11,454 bases of DNA from Clostridiales bacterium. GTDB taxonomy: Bacteria > Bacillota > Clostridia > Lachnospirales > WQUN01. The notes under the pieces were generated by a model. It was given only the letters and a program-made list of their open reading frames with translations. It ran no database searches and was not told where the DNA came from. How positions within the stretch are numbered: the first letter of the stretch is position 1; the number at the start of each line of letters is the position of its first letter. Shown here piece after piece: positions 1-4,760 of this stretch. The stretch spans positions 1 through 11,454 of the forward strand of contig JAITPB010000062.1 of NCBI GenBank assembly GCA_031289625.1, in the 5' to 3' direction. The position numbers and the translations under genes were made by a program.

Positions 1-117
1 CAGGTGGCTGACTAAAAAACGGCTTAAATAGGCCATTCTAAATAAGTGAGCAAACGCCTGAAATGGCTTGTTTCCGGCGTTTATGGCAATATAGCATTCT
101 AAAACACAATAAGAGCC
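1..117. repeat. Inverted-repeat element, copy A (left end outside window)
   Basis: Positions 1-40 match 9430-9469 at all but three bases, and positions 101-117 (AAAACACAATAAGAGCC) match the right end of the copy at 9413-9486. The window starts at the base that follows the left terminal repeat in the other copy, so the missing arm should lie just upstream. Copy A has about 61 extra bases, flanked by CATTCTA at 34-40 and again near 95-101, and lacking in copy B. The extra part folds into a hairpin at 52-82 (AAACGCC/GGCGTTT, then GAAA/TTTC, loop TGGCTTG). No transposase is present, so it would be a non-autonomous, MITE-like or REP-like element. The GGCTCTT end loosely recalls ISL3-family termini, but I cannot assign it. 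Confidence 0.75.
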
Positions 118-119
118 TA

Positions 120-218
120 GAAAATTATGGTTACACAGACGCGCTGGAACTGCACCCGCATCACCGTGACGTTATGGACAACGATTTTGGGCGCAAGCTG
201 AAAAAGGCTGGCTTATGA
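120..218 (+). pseudogene. 3' remnant of an unidentified gene upstream of glf
   Basis: One frame is open from 42 to a TGA at 216-218. After the repeat element it reads like real protein, with YGYTDALELHPHHRDVMDND followed by a basic end (FGRKLKKAGL). The stop overlaps the glf start as TTATGA, the usual layout of translationally coupled genes. The sequence before 117 belongs to the repeat element, so the body of the gene is either missing or displaced. By position it was probably another polysaccharide gene such as a glycosyltransferase, but nothing in these ~32 residues identifies a family. The ATG at 63 lies inside the repeat and has no clear ribosome binding site, so I do not call a new short gene there. 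Confidence 0.5.
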
Positions 219-1336
219 AATACGACTATTTGATCGTCGGTGCGGGGCTTTTTGGCGCGGTGTTTACCCATGAAGCCGTGAAGCGCGGCAGGACCTGCCT
301 GGTCGTCGACAGGCGCGGGCATATCGCGGGAAACTGTTATACGCAGAACATGGACGGCATTCATGTACATCAATATGGGGCGCATATATTCCATACGTCT
401 GACAAGAATATTTGGGAATATATCAATCAATTTGCGGACTTTAACAACTTTGTGAATGCGCCGATAGCCGTTTATAGAGATGAACTGTATAATCTTCCGT
501 TTAACATGAACACGTTTTCAAAAATATGGAACATCAAGACGCCGGCAGAAGCGCGGGCTATAATTGAGAAACAGCGGGCGGAAGCGAATATCATAAATCC
601 GCGCAACCTGGAGGAACAGGCGCTCGCGCTCGTGGGCCGCGACATCTATGAAAAGCTGATTAAAGGCTATACGGAAAAGCAATGGGGCATGGACTGTAAG
701 GAACTCCCAGCGTTCATCATCAAACGCGTGCCCCTGCGCTTTACGTACGACAATAATTATTTTAACGATACATATCAAGGAATCCCCATCGGCGGTTATA
801 CGGCCATGTTTGAAAAGATGCTGGAAGGCGCGGACGTACGGTTAAATACGGACTACCGCGATTTTGCGGAGCGCGGTTCTGATACAGCGGGGAAAATATT
901 GTACACGGGCGCGATTGACGAGTTTTTCCAATAATGTTTCGGCGAATTGAAATACCGTTCCCTGCGGTTTGACACAAAGGCATTGGACATGGACGACTTG
1001 CAAGGCAACGCGGTTGTGAATTACACCGAGCGCGAAGTGTCATATACGCGGGTGATTGAGCATAAGCATTTCGATAAGAATTTCGGCCAGCCGCAGAGCG
1101 GCAAAACGGTTGTTTCGTATGAATATCCGCAAAATTGGCGGCGCGGCGACGAGCCCTATTACCCCGTGAACGATGAAAAAAATACCGCCTTGTTTCAAAA
1201 GTACGCCGAACTGGCGAAAAAGCGCGGTGATGTTATTTTTGGGGGACGGCTGGGCGAATACAAATATTATGACATGGATCAAGTGATCGGCAAAGCGCTG
1301 GATGTTTCGCAGAGCGAATTAGCGCAGGAGAGATAA
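215..1336 (+). pseudogene. glf: UDP-galactopyranose mutase, interrupted by an in-frame stop
   Basis: Glf converts UDP-galactopyranose to UDP-galactofuranose for surface glycans, using reduced FAD in the cytoplasm. The N-terminus has the FAD-binding Rossmann motif VGAGLFG (residues 8-14), then VDRRGHIAGN and the conserved QYGAHIFHT (53-61). Further on are GYTEKQWG and IPIGGYT. A TAA at 932-934 (codon 240) then stops the frame. The same frame continues with FGELKYRSLRF, VVSYEYPQNW and FGGRLGEYKYYDMDQVIGKAL up to a TAA at 1334-1336. In relatives this position normally reads FFDYCFG, whereas here it is FFQ-stop-CFG. Total length (373 positions) is normal, and I see no frameshift. The start is the ATG at 215, coupled to the upstream stop. 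Either the gene is recently dead or the stop is a sequence error. The downstream part has no convincing restart, because the TAATG at the stop is in another frame. Confidence 0.88.
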
Positions 1337-1350
1337 CTCACTTTTGTGGG

Positions 1351-1468
1351 CGGCGCGCTTGCCGCAGAAAACGCCGCAAGCTTTTCTTTCAGCAGGATGA
1401 CGTCTCCGTCGTCTGGAAGGATTTCCTCCAGATCGCGGAGATTTTCTTCTGCTTGCGTAAAATTTTGA
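1351..1468. repeat. Long direct repeat, copy 1 (left of the Rpn-like gene)
   Basis: This stretch is almost identical to 2572-2688, with a handful of substitutions and one indel in the T tract near 1382-1389. Bases from about 1390 to 1452 are the same in both copies. It begins 14 bases after the glf stop. Together the two copies bracket the Rpn-like gene in direct orientation, about 1221 bp apart. The core is a long hairpin annotated separately. Read on the minus strand, the repeat also encodes a protein-like stretch (AEENLRDLEEILPDDGDVIL), but that frame has stops a few codons upstream. Confidence 0.9.
1403..1448 (+). terminator. Intrinsic terminator-like hairpin in direct repeat copy 1
   Basis: The arms TCTCCG...TCTGGAAGG (from 1403) and CCTCCAGA...CGGAGA (to 1441) pair over about 17 positions, with one A bulge, one mismatch and two G-T wobbles. 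A TTTTCTT run follows at 1442-1448. It lies about 70 bases after glf and could end that transcript. The identical structure in the second repeat copy supports a conserved role, though the sequence could also be conserved as a repeat. Confidence 0.55.
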
Positions 1469-1477
1469 CTTTCAGTG

Positions 1478-1518
1478 AACTACCTCGGCGCTTGCCGCCC
1501 CGGGGTAGTTTACTTTTT
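1478..1518 (+). terminator. Second terminator-like hairpin before the Rpn-like gene
   Basis: AACTACCTCGG (1478-1488) pairs with CCGGGGTAGTT (1500-1510) over 11 bp with one G-T wobble, leaving an 11-base loop. TTACTTTTT follows at 1510-1518. It lies between direct repeat copy 1 and the Rpn promoter, and its T tract runs into the -35 box. It would insulate the Rpn-like gene from read-through out of glf. Confidence 0.6.
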
Positions 1519-1545
1519 GACCTCGCTGGGGCTATCTGATATAAT
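1517..1545 (+). promoter_or_regulatory. Sigma-A promoter of the Rpn-like gene
   Basis: TTGACC at 1517-1522 and a perfect TATAAT at 1540-1545 are separated by exactly 17 bases. Transcription would be expected to begin near 1551-1553, which falls inside the Shine-Dalgarno AAGGAGG (1550-1556). The 5' leader would therefore be extremely short. The promoter lies downstream of the GTG at 1475, which excludes that longer start for this transcript. Confidence 0.75.
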
Positions 1546-1564
1546 CGATAAGGAGGCGCATACA

Positions 1565-2560
1565 TTGGACAAAACGCCGCAAAATGATGTTCAAGGCTGG
1601 GATGCCGCAGATGATGATATATATTGGCACGCGGGTTTCTTTGAGGCTCTGCAGTTAGAATTTTGGGAGTATGAAAATTACCTGGAATTTAAAGACGAAT
1701 ATCAGCTTTCAAAAGAGCCTCTTAAAATTGACGCTCTGATCATTGAGAAACAAAAGGGCATTCAAATCAAAAAGAAGATCGGTGCAATTTTTAAAGAGCA
1801 TAATCTCATAGAATACAAATCGGAAAGCGATTATATATCCATCGAAAGCTATTACAAAGTTGTCGGCTATGGCTGCCTGTATAAAGCTTTTAATCAAAAA
1901 GTAGAAGCAGATCAAATCACACTCACTTTTATCGAATACAAGCAGCCGCGCAAGCTGTTAAACTATTTACGCCAGAAGCGTTCTTTAACCGTCTCCCAGC
2001 CGTTTAAAGGAGTCTACTATATCCAAGGCGATTTATTTCCTGTGCAGATCATTGTAAATGGTAAAGGTGGTAAAGATTTTCCAGAAGATGAAAATATATT
2101 TTTGCGCAGCTTGAGGCGCTGCTTAACGCGGGTTGACATGCTCAAAATCTTAGCGGCTCTTTACAAAACCGGACGGTTAAAAAGACGGTCAATGTACCTC
2201 GAATTAATCCTGCGCGCCAACCGTGAATTAGTGAGGGAGGTTTATGGCATGATGAAGCTAGATCCTGATAACAGCCTGTTTTATCAAACTGTATCGGCAG
2301 CGTTAAAAGATCTCTATGAGGAACGGGGCTGGATACCAGAATATATGAAATCACAAATAGAAGCGCTGGAAGCGCGGGCAGAAGCCGAAGCAAAAGCAAG
2401 AGCGCGGGCGGAAGCCGAAGCAAAAGCGCGGATGGAAGGTCAGGCTATCGAACAAGCCAAGTCCATGCTCAATGACGGCTTTACGATTGACACAGTTGTA
2501 AAATACAGTATTCTGCCAAGAGAAAAAATTGAATCGCTCCTCGGCGGCGGCGTCACGTGA
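1565..2560 (+). CDS. Rpn-like PD-(D/E)XK nuclease family protein
   Basis: The product is 331 residues if translation begins at the TTG at 1565, which follows AAGGAGG (1550-1556) by 8 bases. The N-terminal half has the pattern of the PD-(D/E)XK nuclease fold used by Rpn/TIGR01784-type proteins, with D56 in LKIDALII and E83-Y84-K85 in HNLIEYKS as the likely catalytic set. Before it lies DIYWHAGFFEALQLEFW, typical of Clostridial members. A helical middle region follows. Next come an Ala/Glu/Arg-rich segment (about 266-293) built from a duplicated ten-residue unit, and a small C-terminal motif (AKSMLNDGFTIDTVVKYSIL) common at Rpn ends. E. coli Rpn proteins are DNA nucleases linked to recombination and, more recently, to toxic antiphage activity. 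Substrate and role here are unknown. The gene stands alone with its own promoter, between two ~117-bp direct repeats. An in-frame internal start at 2249 is listed separately. Homologues are often labelled as transposases, but I see no transposase motifs. Confidence 0.8.
   Translation: MDKTPQNDVQGWDAADDDIYWHAGFFEALQLEFWEYENYLEFKDEYQLSKEPLKIDALIIEKQKGIQIKKKIGAIFKEHNLIEYKSESDYISIESYYKVVGYGCLYKAFNQKVEADQITLTFIEYKQPRKLLNYLRQKRSLTVSQPFKGVYYIQGDLFPVQIIVNGKGGKDFPEDENIFLRSLRRCLTRVDMLKILAALYKTGRLKRRSMYLELILRANRELVREVYGMMKLDPDNSLFYQTVSAALKDLYEERGWIPEYMKSQIEALEARAEAEAKARARAEAEAKARMEGQAIEQAKSMLNDGFTIDTVVKYSILPREKIESLLGGGVT
2249..2560 (+). CDS. Possible internal product: C-terminal 103 residues of the Rpn-like protein
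   Basis: Within the Rpn-like frame, AGGGAGG at 2234-2240 is followed after 8 bases by two consecutive in-frame ATG codons (2249, 2252). This site fits anti-Shine-Dalgarno pairing as well as those of the annotated genes. Initiation here would give MMKLDPDNSLFY... through to the normal stop. The product would lack the nuclease residues D56, E83 and K85 but keep the charged Ala-rich helix and the C-terminal motif. In E. coli, Rpn genes were reported to encode small C-terminal proteins from inside the gene that block the full nuclease, so the layout is suggestive. A perfect TTGACA lies at 2133-2138, but no good -10 follows it, so an internal promoter is not shown. Confidence 0.35.
   Translation: MMKLDPDNSLFYQTVSAALKDLYEERGWIPEYMKSQIEALEARAEAEAKARARAEAEAKARMEGQAIEQAKSMLNDGFTIDTVVKYSILPREKIESLLGGGVT
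2372..2431 (+). repeat. 30-bp tandem duplication inside the Rpn-like gene
   Basis: Two head-to-tail copies of a 30-base unit begin at 2372 and 2402 (GCGCGGGCAGAAGCCGAAGC and GCGCGGGCGGAAGCCGAAGC at their starts). They encode a repeated ARAEAEAKAR-type decapeptide that should form a charged alpha-helix or coiled coil. Being a multiple of three, the duplication keeps the frame, so helix length may vary between strains. Confidence 0.85.
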
Positions 2561-2570
2561 GTTCACCCGC

Positions 2571-2609
2571 GCGGCGCGTTTGCCGCAGTAAACGCCGCAA
2601 GCTTTTTTT
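2571..2609 (+). terminator. Intrinsic terminator after the Rpn-like gene
   Basis: GCGGC (2571-2575) and GTTT (2578-2581) pair with AAAC (2590-2593) and GCCGC (2594-2598), with a two-base bulge and an eight-base loop. Seven Ts follow at 2603-2609. It begins 10 bases after the Rpn stop. The corresponding part of repeat copy 1 has a weaker stem and an interrupted T tract. Confidence 0.6.
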
Positions 2610-2688
2610 CAGCAGGATGACGTCTCCGTCGTCTGGAAGGATTTCCTCCAGATCGCGGAGATTTTCTTCTGCCTGCGTAAAATGTTGA
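2572..2688. repeat. Long direct repeat, copy 2 (right of the Rpn-like gene)
   Basis: This is the second copy of the repeat at 1351-1468, in the same orientation, starting 11 bases after the Rpn stop codon. It is one base shorter in the T tract, which shifts the minus-strand protein-like frame out of phase relative to copy 1. Recombination between the copies would delete the Rpn-like gene with its promoter and leave a single repeat. Confidence 0.9.
2623..2668 (+). terminator. Intrinsic terminator-like hairpin in direct repeat copy 2
   Basis: The same ~17-bp imperfect stem (arms from 2623 and to 2661) and TTTTCTT tail (2662-2668) occur as in copy 1, with no base changes. It would form a tandem pair with the terminator at 2571-2609 behind the Rpn-like gene. 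Confidence 0.5.
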
Positions 2689-2693
2689 TAGAA

Positions 2694-2837
2694 TTATGCA
2701 AACACGTTCTGGTATGGTATTAGGGAAATTTTACACGCCGAGGCTGATTTTGGACAAAAAAGAGGCAAGTGGCTGCTTCGAGTGTTCAAGCCGTTTTCAG
2801 CGAGTTTATCTCGAAGAATCGCTTGAAGAATGAACAC
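2694..2837 (-). CDS. Possible 47-residue small ORF
   Basis: On the minus strand, a consensus AAAGGAG (2847-2853) precedes a GTG at 2837-2835 by 9 bases, and the frame stays open for 47 codons to a TAA at 2696-2694. The product would begin MFILQAILRDKLAENGLNTR and contain FCPKSASACKISLIPYQNVF. Past the TAA the same frame runs on into repeat copy 2 with FTQAEENLRDLEEILPDDGD, so the segment may be a decayed larger gene. I recognise no family, and an open frame this short is easily due to chance. Confidence 0.2.
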   Translation of the reverse strand: MFILQAILRDKLAENGLNTRSSHLPLFCPKSASACKISLIPYQNVFA

Positions 2838-2911
2838 ACCGCTTGACTCCTTTATTCGTCGGCATTGGCATTATTGCCCGTAGCCGTTCCTATTATTCGG
2901 AGGCCCAGGGT

Positions 2912-2932
2912 ATGGGGGCGCGAAGCCCCCAT
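2912..2932. other. GC-rich perfect hairpin
   Basis: ATGGGGGC (2912-2919) and GCCCCCAT (2925-2932) form an 8-bp perfect stem around GCGAA. Neither strand has a proper T run after it, so it is not a canonical terminator. It resembles the short REP-like hairpins scattered through many bacterial genomes. The flippase transcript coming from the right would end near here. Confidence 0.6.
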
Positions 2933-2972
2933 GGTTTAAATCCTTCGTGAAGGTGAAATTTTCAAAAGTTAT

Positions 2973-2996
2973 TGACAGATAAAAATTTACTTGTCA
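2973..2996 (-). terminator. Weak terminator candidate downstream of the flippase gene
   Basis: TGACA-GA-TAAA-AA-TTTA-CT-TGTCA is an imperfect palindrome just beyond the flippase stop codon at 3001-2999. On the minus strand it is followed by ATAACTTTT. The stem is AT-rich and its loop short, so termination would be inefficient. It could equally be a protein-binding palindrome. Confidence 0.25.
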
Positions 2997-2998
2997 CT

Positions 2999-4552
2999 TC
3001 ACGCGGGCGCTTTTGACGCGCCGCGTCTTTTTAAAATTCTATTCAAATCGCTCTTATCTATCACGCCGGTCAGCATAATCAGCCCGCAGAACATGAGTCC
3101 CAGCAGTGTGGCGCCGATCACCAAGCCGAACAAAGATCCGAACAGAGGGAACAAAAAATGTGCCCCAAGCCATTTCATAGACAGCCCCGCCGCCGCCGCC
3201 GCGAGCGCCGGTTTGAACACCCAATTGACCGCGTCCAGGTCGAGATGGATGCTGTCATAAATTTTGTTCATTTCCAGCGTGCAGGATACCGTCAGGCTCA
3301 CAAACCAGCCCAGTATGAACGCGTTGACCCCCCGGAGAGGCACCAAGAAATAAATAAACAAAATGCTGATGCAGGAAGACAGCAGGCTGACTTTGAAAAT
3401 AAACATCTGATGCCCCAGCCCGTTTAAAATGCCGGAAAAAATAATCTGAATGTACAGAAACGGACACATCAGCCCCAGGATAAAAAGCATTTGCCCGATG
3501 GGCTGATGATAAATCACCATGCCCAGTTGATCCGGAAAAGTTAAAAAGAGGCTTGCGGCGCCCATGCCGCTGATCGTGGTGAACAGCATGGACTTCGAAA
3601 TGGTTTCACGGATCTTGCCCAATTGATTTACCGCGACAGCTTCGGAGACAGTCGGCACGAGCGTGATCGAAAGAGACGTCAGCAGCGCCGTTGGAAAATA
3701 AATCAGCGGCATCGCCATGCCAGACATCTGCCCAAAAGCGCCGATCGCCTGATCGGCTGTCATGCCGAAGGCTTGCAGCCGCTGCGGTATGAGAACATTT
3801 TCCAGTGTCGCCAGCAGCGACGCACACACCCGGTTGGCCGTCAGCGGCATCGCCATCCCCAGGATCAGGGATAAACTCGCGCGCGGACTCAGCGACGGGC
3901 GTTTCGTCAATTTATTTTTGCGTTTAAAGCTTCGATAAGAAAGAAAAATGTACAGAAACGAAATAAATTCCTCGCAGACAATGCCGATCACAGAGACGAC
4001 GCAAGCGTATTCCAGCCCGCGCGGAATAAAGTACCCGGCCAGGAAAAAAATTACAATCATTCTGACGCATTGTTCCAGCACTTGATTGACCGCCGGTACC
4101 AGCGTTTCCTGCAATCCCAGAAAATAGCCGCGCACGCAGGTTCCCGCCGCCATAAACGGAAACGCGATGGACAGAATCCTAAGCGCCGTGATCGTGCGCA
4201 TGTCTTGGAAAAAATAAATGCCCACGACGTCGGCGCAAAAATACAGCGCCAAACTCAGCGCCACGCCGATGGCGGACGTGATGGCGACGGACTGTTTTAG
4301 CACGCGGCCCATGTTGCCGTACTCGCCTTTCACGCGTTCCGCCGCGATGACTTTGGAAATGGTAGTGCTGAAACCGGAGCAAGCAATGCTCCATGCCAGC
4401 CCGTAAACCGGCAGAATCAGCTGATACAAACCCATGCCTTCCGCGCCCATGATATTGGACATATAAATTCGATACACAAACCCCAATATTCTCGTAAGTA
4501 CGCCTGCCGCCGTTAAGATCAGCGCACCGGCCACAAGACTTTTTCTGCGCAT
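2999..4552 (-). CDS. SpoVB/MurJ-like polysaccharide flippase (MATE/MOP superfamily)
   Basis: The product is a 517-residue integral membrane protein with about 14 predicted hydrophobic segments, the usual size for SpoVB (about 518 in B. subtilis). The N-terminus carries the family pattern TRILGFVYRIYMSNIMGAEG followed by GLYQLILPVYGL and the polar SGFSTTISK. Members of this MOP-superfamily branch move lipid-linked glycan precursors across the membrane, and SpoVB acts in spore cortex formation. Which substrate this one moves cannot be read from sequence. The start ATG at 4552-4550 is preceded by GGAGGGGG (4565-4558) at a good distance. The gene is transcribed alone, leftward, divergent from the moxR operon, and the array at 4620-4687 may regulate it. 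It could be sporulation-specific SpoVB or a vegetative paralogue. Clostridia often carry several, so I leave the gene symbol empty. Confidence 0.85.
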   Translation of the reverse strand: MRRKSLVAGALILTAAGVLTRILGFVYRIYMSNIMGAEGMGLYQLILPVYGLAWSIACSGFSTTISKVIAAERVKGEYGNMGRVLKQSVAITSAIGVALSLALYFCADVVGIYFFQDMRTITALRILSIAFPFMAAGTCVRGYFLGLQETLVPAVNQVLEQCVRMIVIFFLAGYFIPRGLEYACVVSVIGIVCEEFISFLYIFLSYRSFKRKNKLTKRPSLSPRASLSLILGMAMPLTANRVCASLLATLENVLIPQRLQAFGMTADQAIGAFGQMSGMAMPLIYFPTALLTSLSITLVPTVSEAVAVNQLGKIRETISKSMLFTTISGMGAASLFLTFPDQLGMVIYHQPIGQMLFILGLMCPFLYIQIIFSGILNGLGHQMFIFKVSLLSSCISILFIYFLVPLRGVNAFILGWFVSLTVSCTLEMNKIYDSIHLDLDAVNWVFKPALAAAAAGLSMKWLGAHFLFPLFGSLFGLVIGATLLGLMFCGLIMLTGVIDKSDLNRILKRRGASKAPA

Positions 4553-4578
4553 AACTGCCCCCTCCGATTTTTCTCCGT

Positions 4579-4607
4579 AATATCTATGGAAATATCTATT
4601 CTGCCAA
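4579..4607 (-). promoter_or_regulatory. Weak promoter candidate for the flippase gene
   Basis: On the minus strand TTGGCA (4607-4602) and GATATT (4584-4579) are 17 bases apart, about 27 bases upstream of the start codon. The -10 matches consensus at only four of six positions, so an alternative (for example sporulation) sigma factor is possible. Confidence 0.3.
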
Positions 4608-4619
4608 GCAGGGGTTTAT

Positions 4620-4687
4620 GCGGTTGTTTACCGCAGCGTTTACACCGCGATAAGCGCTGCGGTAATCACCGCGGTAATCACCGCGGT
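4620..4687. promoter_or_regulatory. Array of ACCGC/GCGGT half-sites between divergent genes
   Basis: Eight copies of ACCGC or its complement GCGGT occur in 68 bases, starting at 4620, 4630, 4644, 4659, 4668, 4671, 4680 and 4683. Two pairs form perfect ACCGCGGT palindromes (4668-4675, 4680-4687) 12 bases apart. Another pair sits in an 11-bp perfect inverted repeat, TTACCGCAGCG (4628-4638) with CGCTGCGGTAA (4655-4665). The array ends 12 bases before the moxR -35 box and begins 12 bases beyond the putative spoVB -35. This placement suits an operator for a dimeric regulator acting on one or both genes. The 11-bp stem could also form in RNA, but it has no T run. Confidence 0.5.
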
Positions 4688-4699
4688 CGAAAACTTTTC

Positions 4700-4728
4700 T
4701 TGTAAACAGATGAGACAACATGTATACT
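4700..4728 (+). promoter_or_regulatory. Promoter of the moxR operon
   Basis: TTGTAA (4700-4705) and TATACT (4723-4728) are 17 bases apart. Transcription should start near 4735, leaving a leader of about 26 bases that contains AAAGGA (4747-4752). The promoter overlaps the more distal in-frame ATG at 4710, which argues for the start at 4761. Confidence 0.6.
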
Positions 4729-4760
4729 CTTTGAGGGAATATAGAGAAAGGAACCTGCCT

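Larger units (their letters stand above)
2689..2998. other. Gap between repeat copy 2 and the flippase gene
   Basis: I see no convincing gene in these 310 bases apart from the weak small ORF at 2694-2837. Two structures stand out: a GC-rich hairpin at 2912-2932 and an AT-rich imperfect palindrome at 2973-2996, each listed separately. I found no tRNA or recognisable riboswitch. Confidence 0.5.

Noticed and set aside
934..1336. Reinitiation at TAATG (934) or the TTG at 947 to make the C-terminal half of Glf
   Set aside because: The ATG at 934 is in a different frame and stops soon, while the TTG at 947 has no ribosome binding site. A C-terminal half would lack the FAD-binding motif.
1475..1564. 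Longer Rpn-like start at the GTG at 1475
   Set aside because: It lies within a terminator hairpin and upstream of the promoter. The TTG at 1565 has a perfect Shine-Dalgarno.
2133..2161. Internal promoter for the Rpn C-terminal product (TTGACA at 2133-2138)
   Set aside because: The -35 is perfect, but no acceptable -10 follows at 16-18 bases (GCTCTT at 17), so I do not call it.
1403..2661. CRISPR-like interpretation of the repeated sequences
   Set aside because: There are only two copies more than 1 kb apart with a gene between them. There are no regularly spaced short repeats and no cas genes.
4710..4760. Longer MoxR start at the ATG at 4710
   Set aside because: It overlaps the likely promoter (4700-4728), lacks a ribosome binding site and adds residues not typical of the family. 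The ATG at 4761 has AAAGGA at the right distance.
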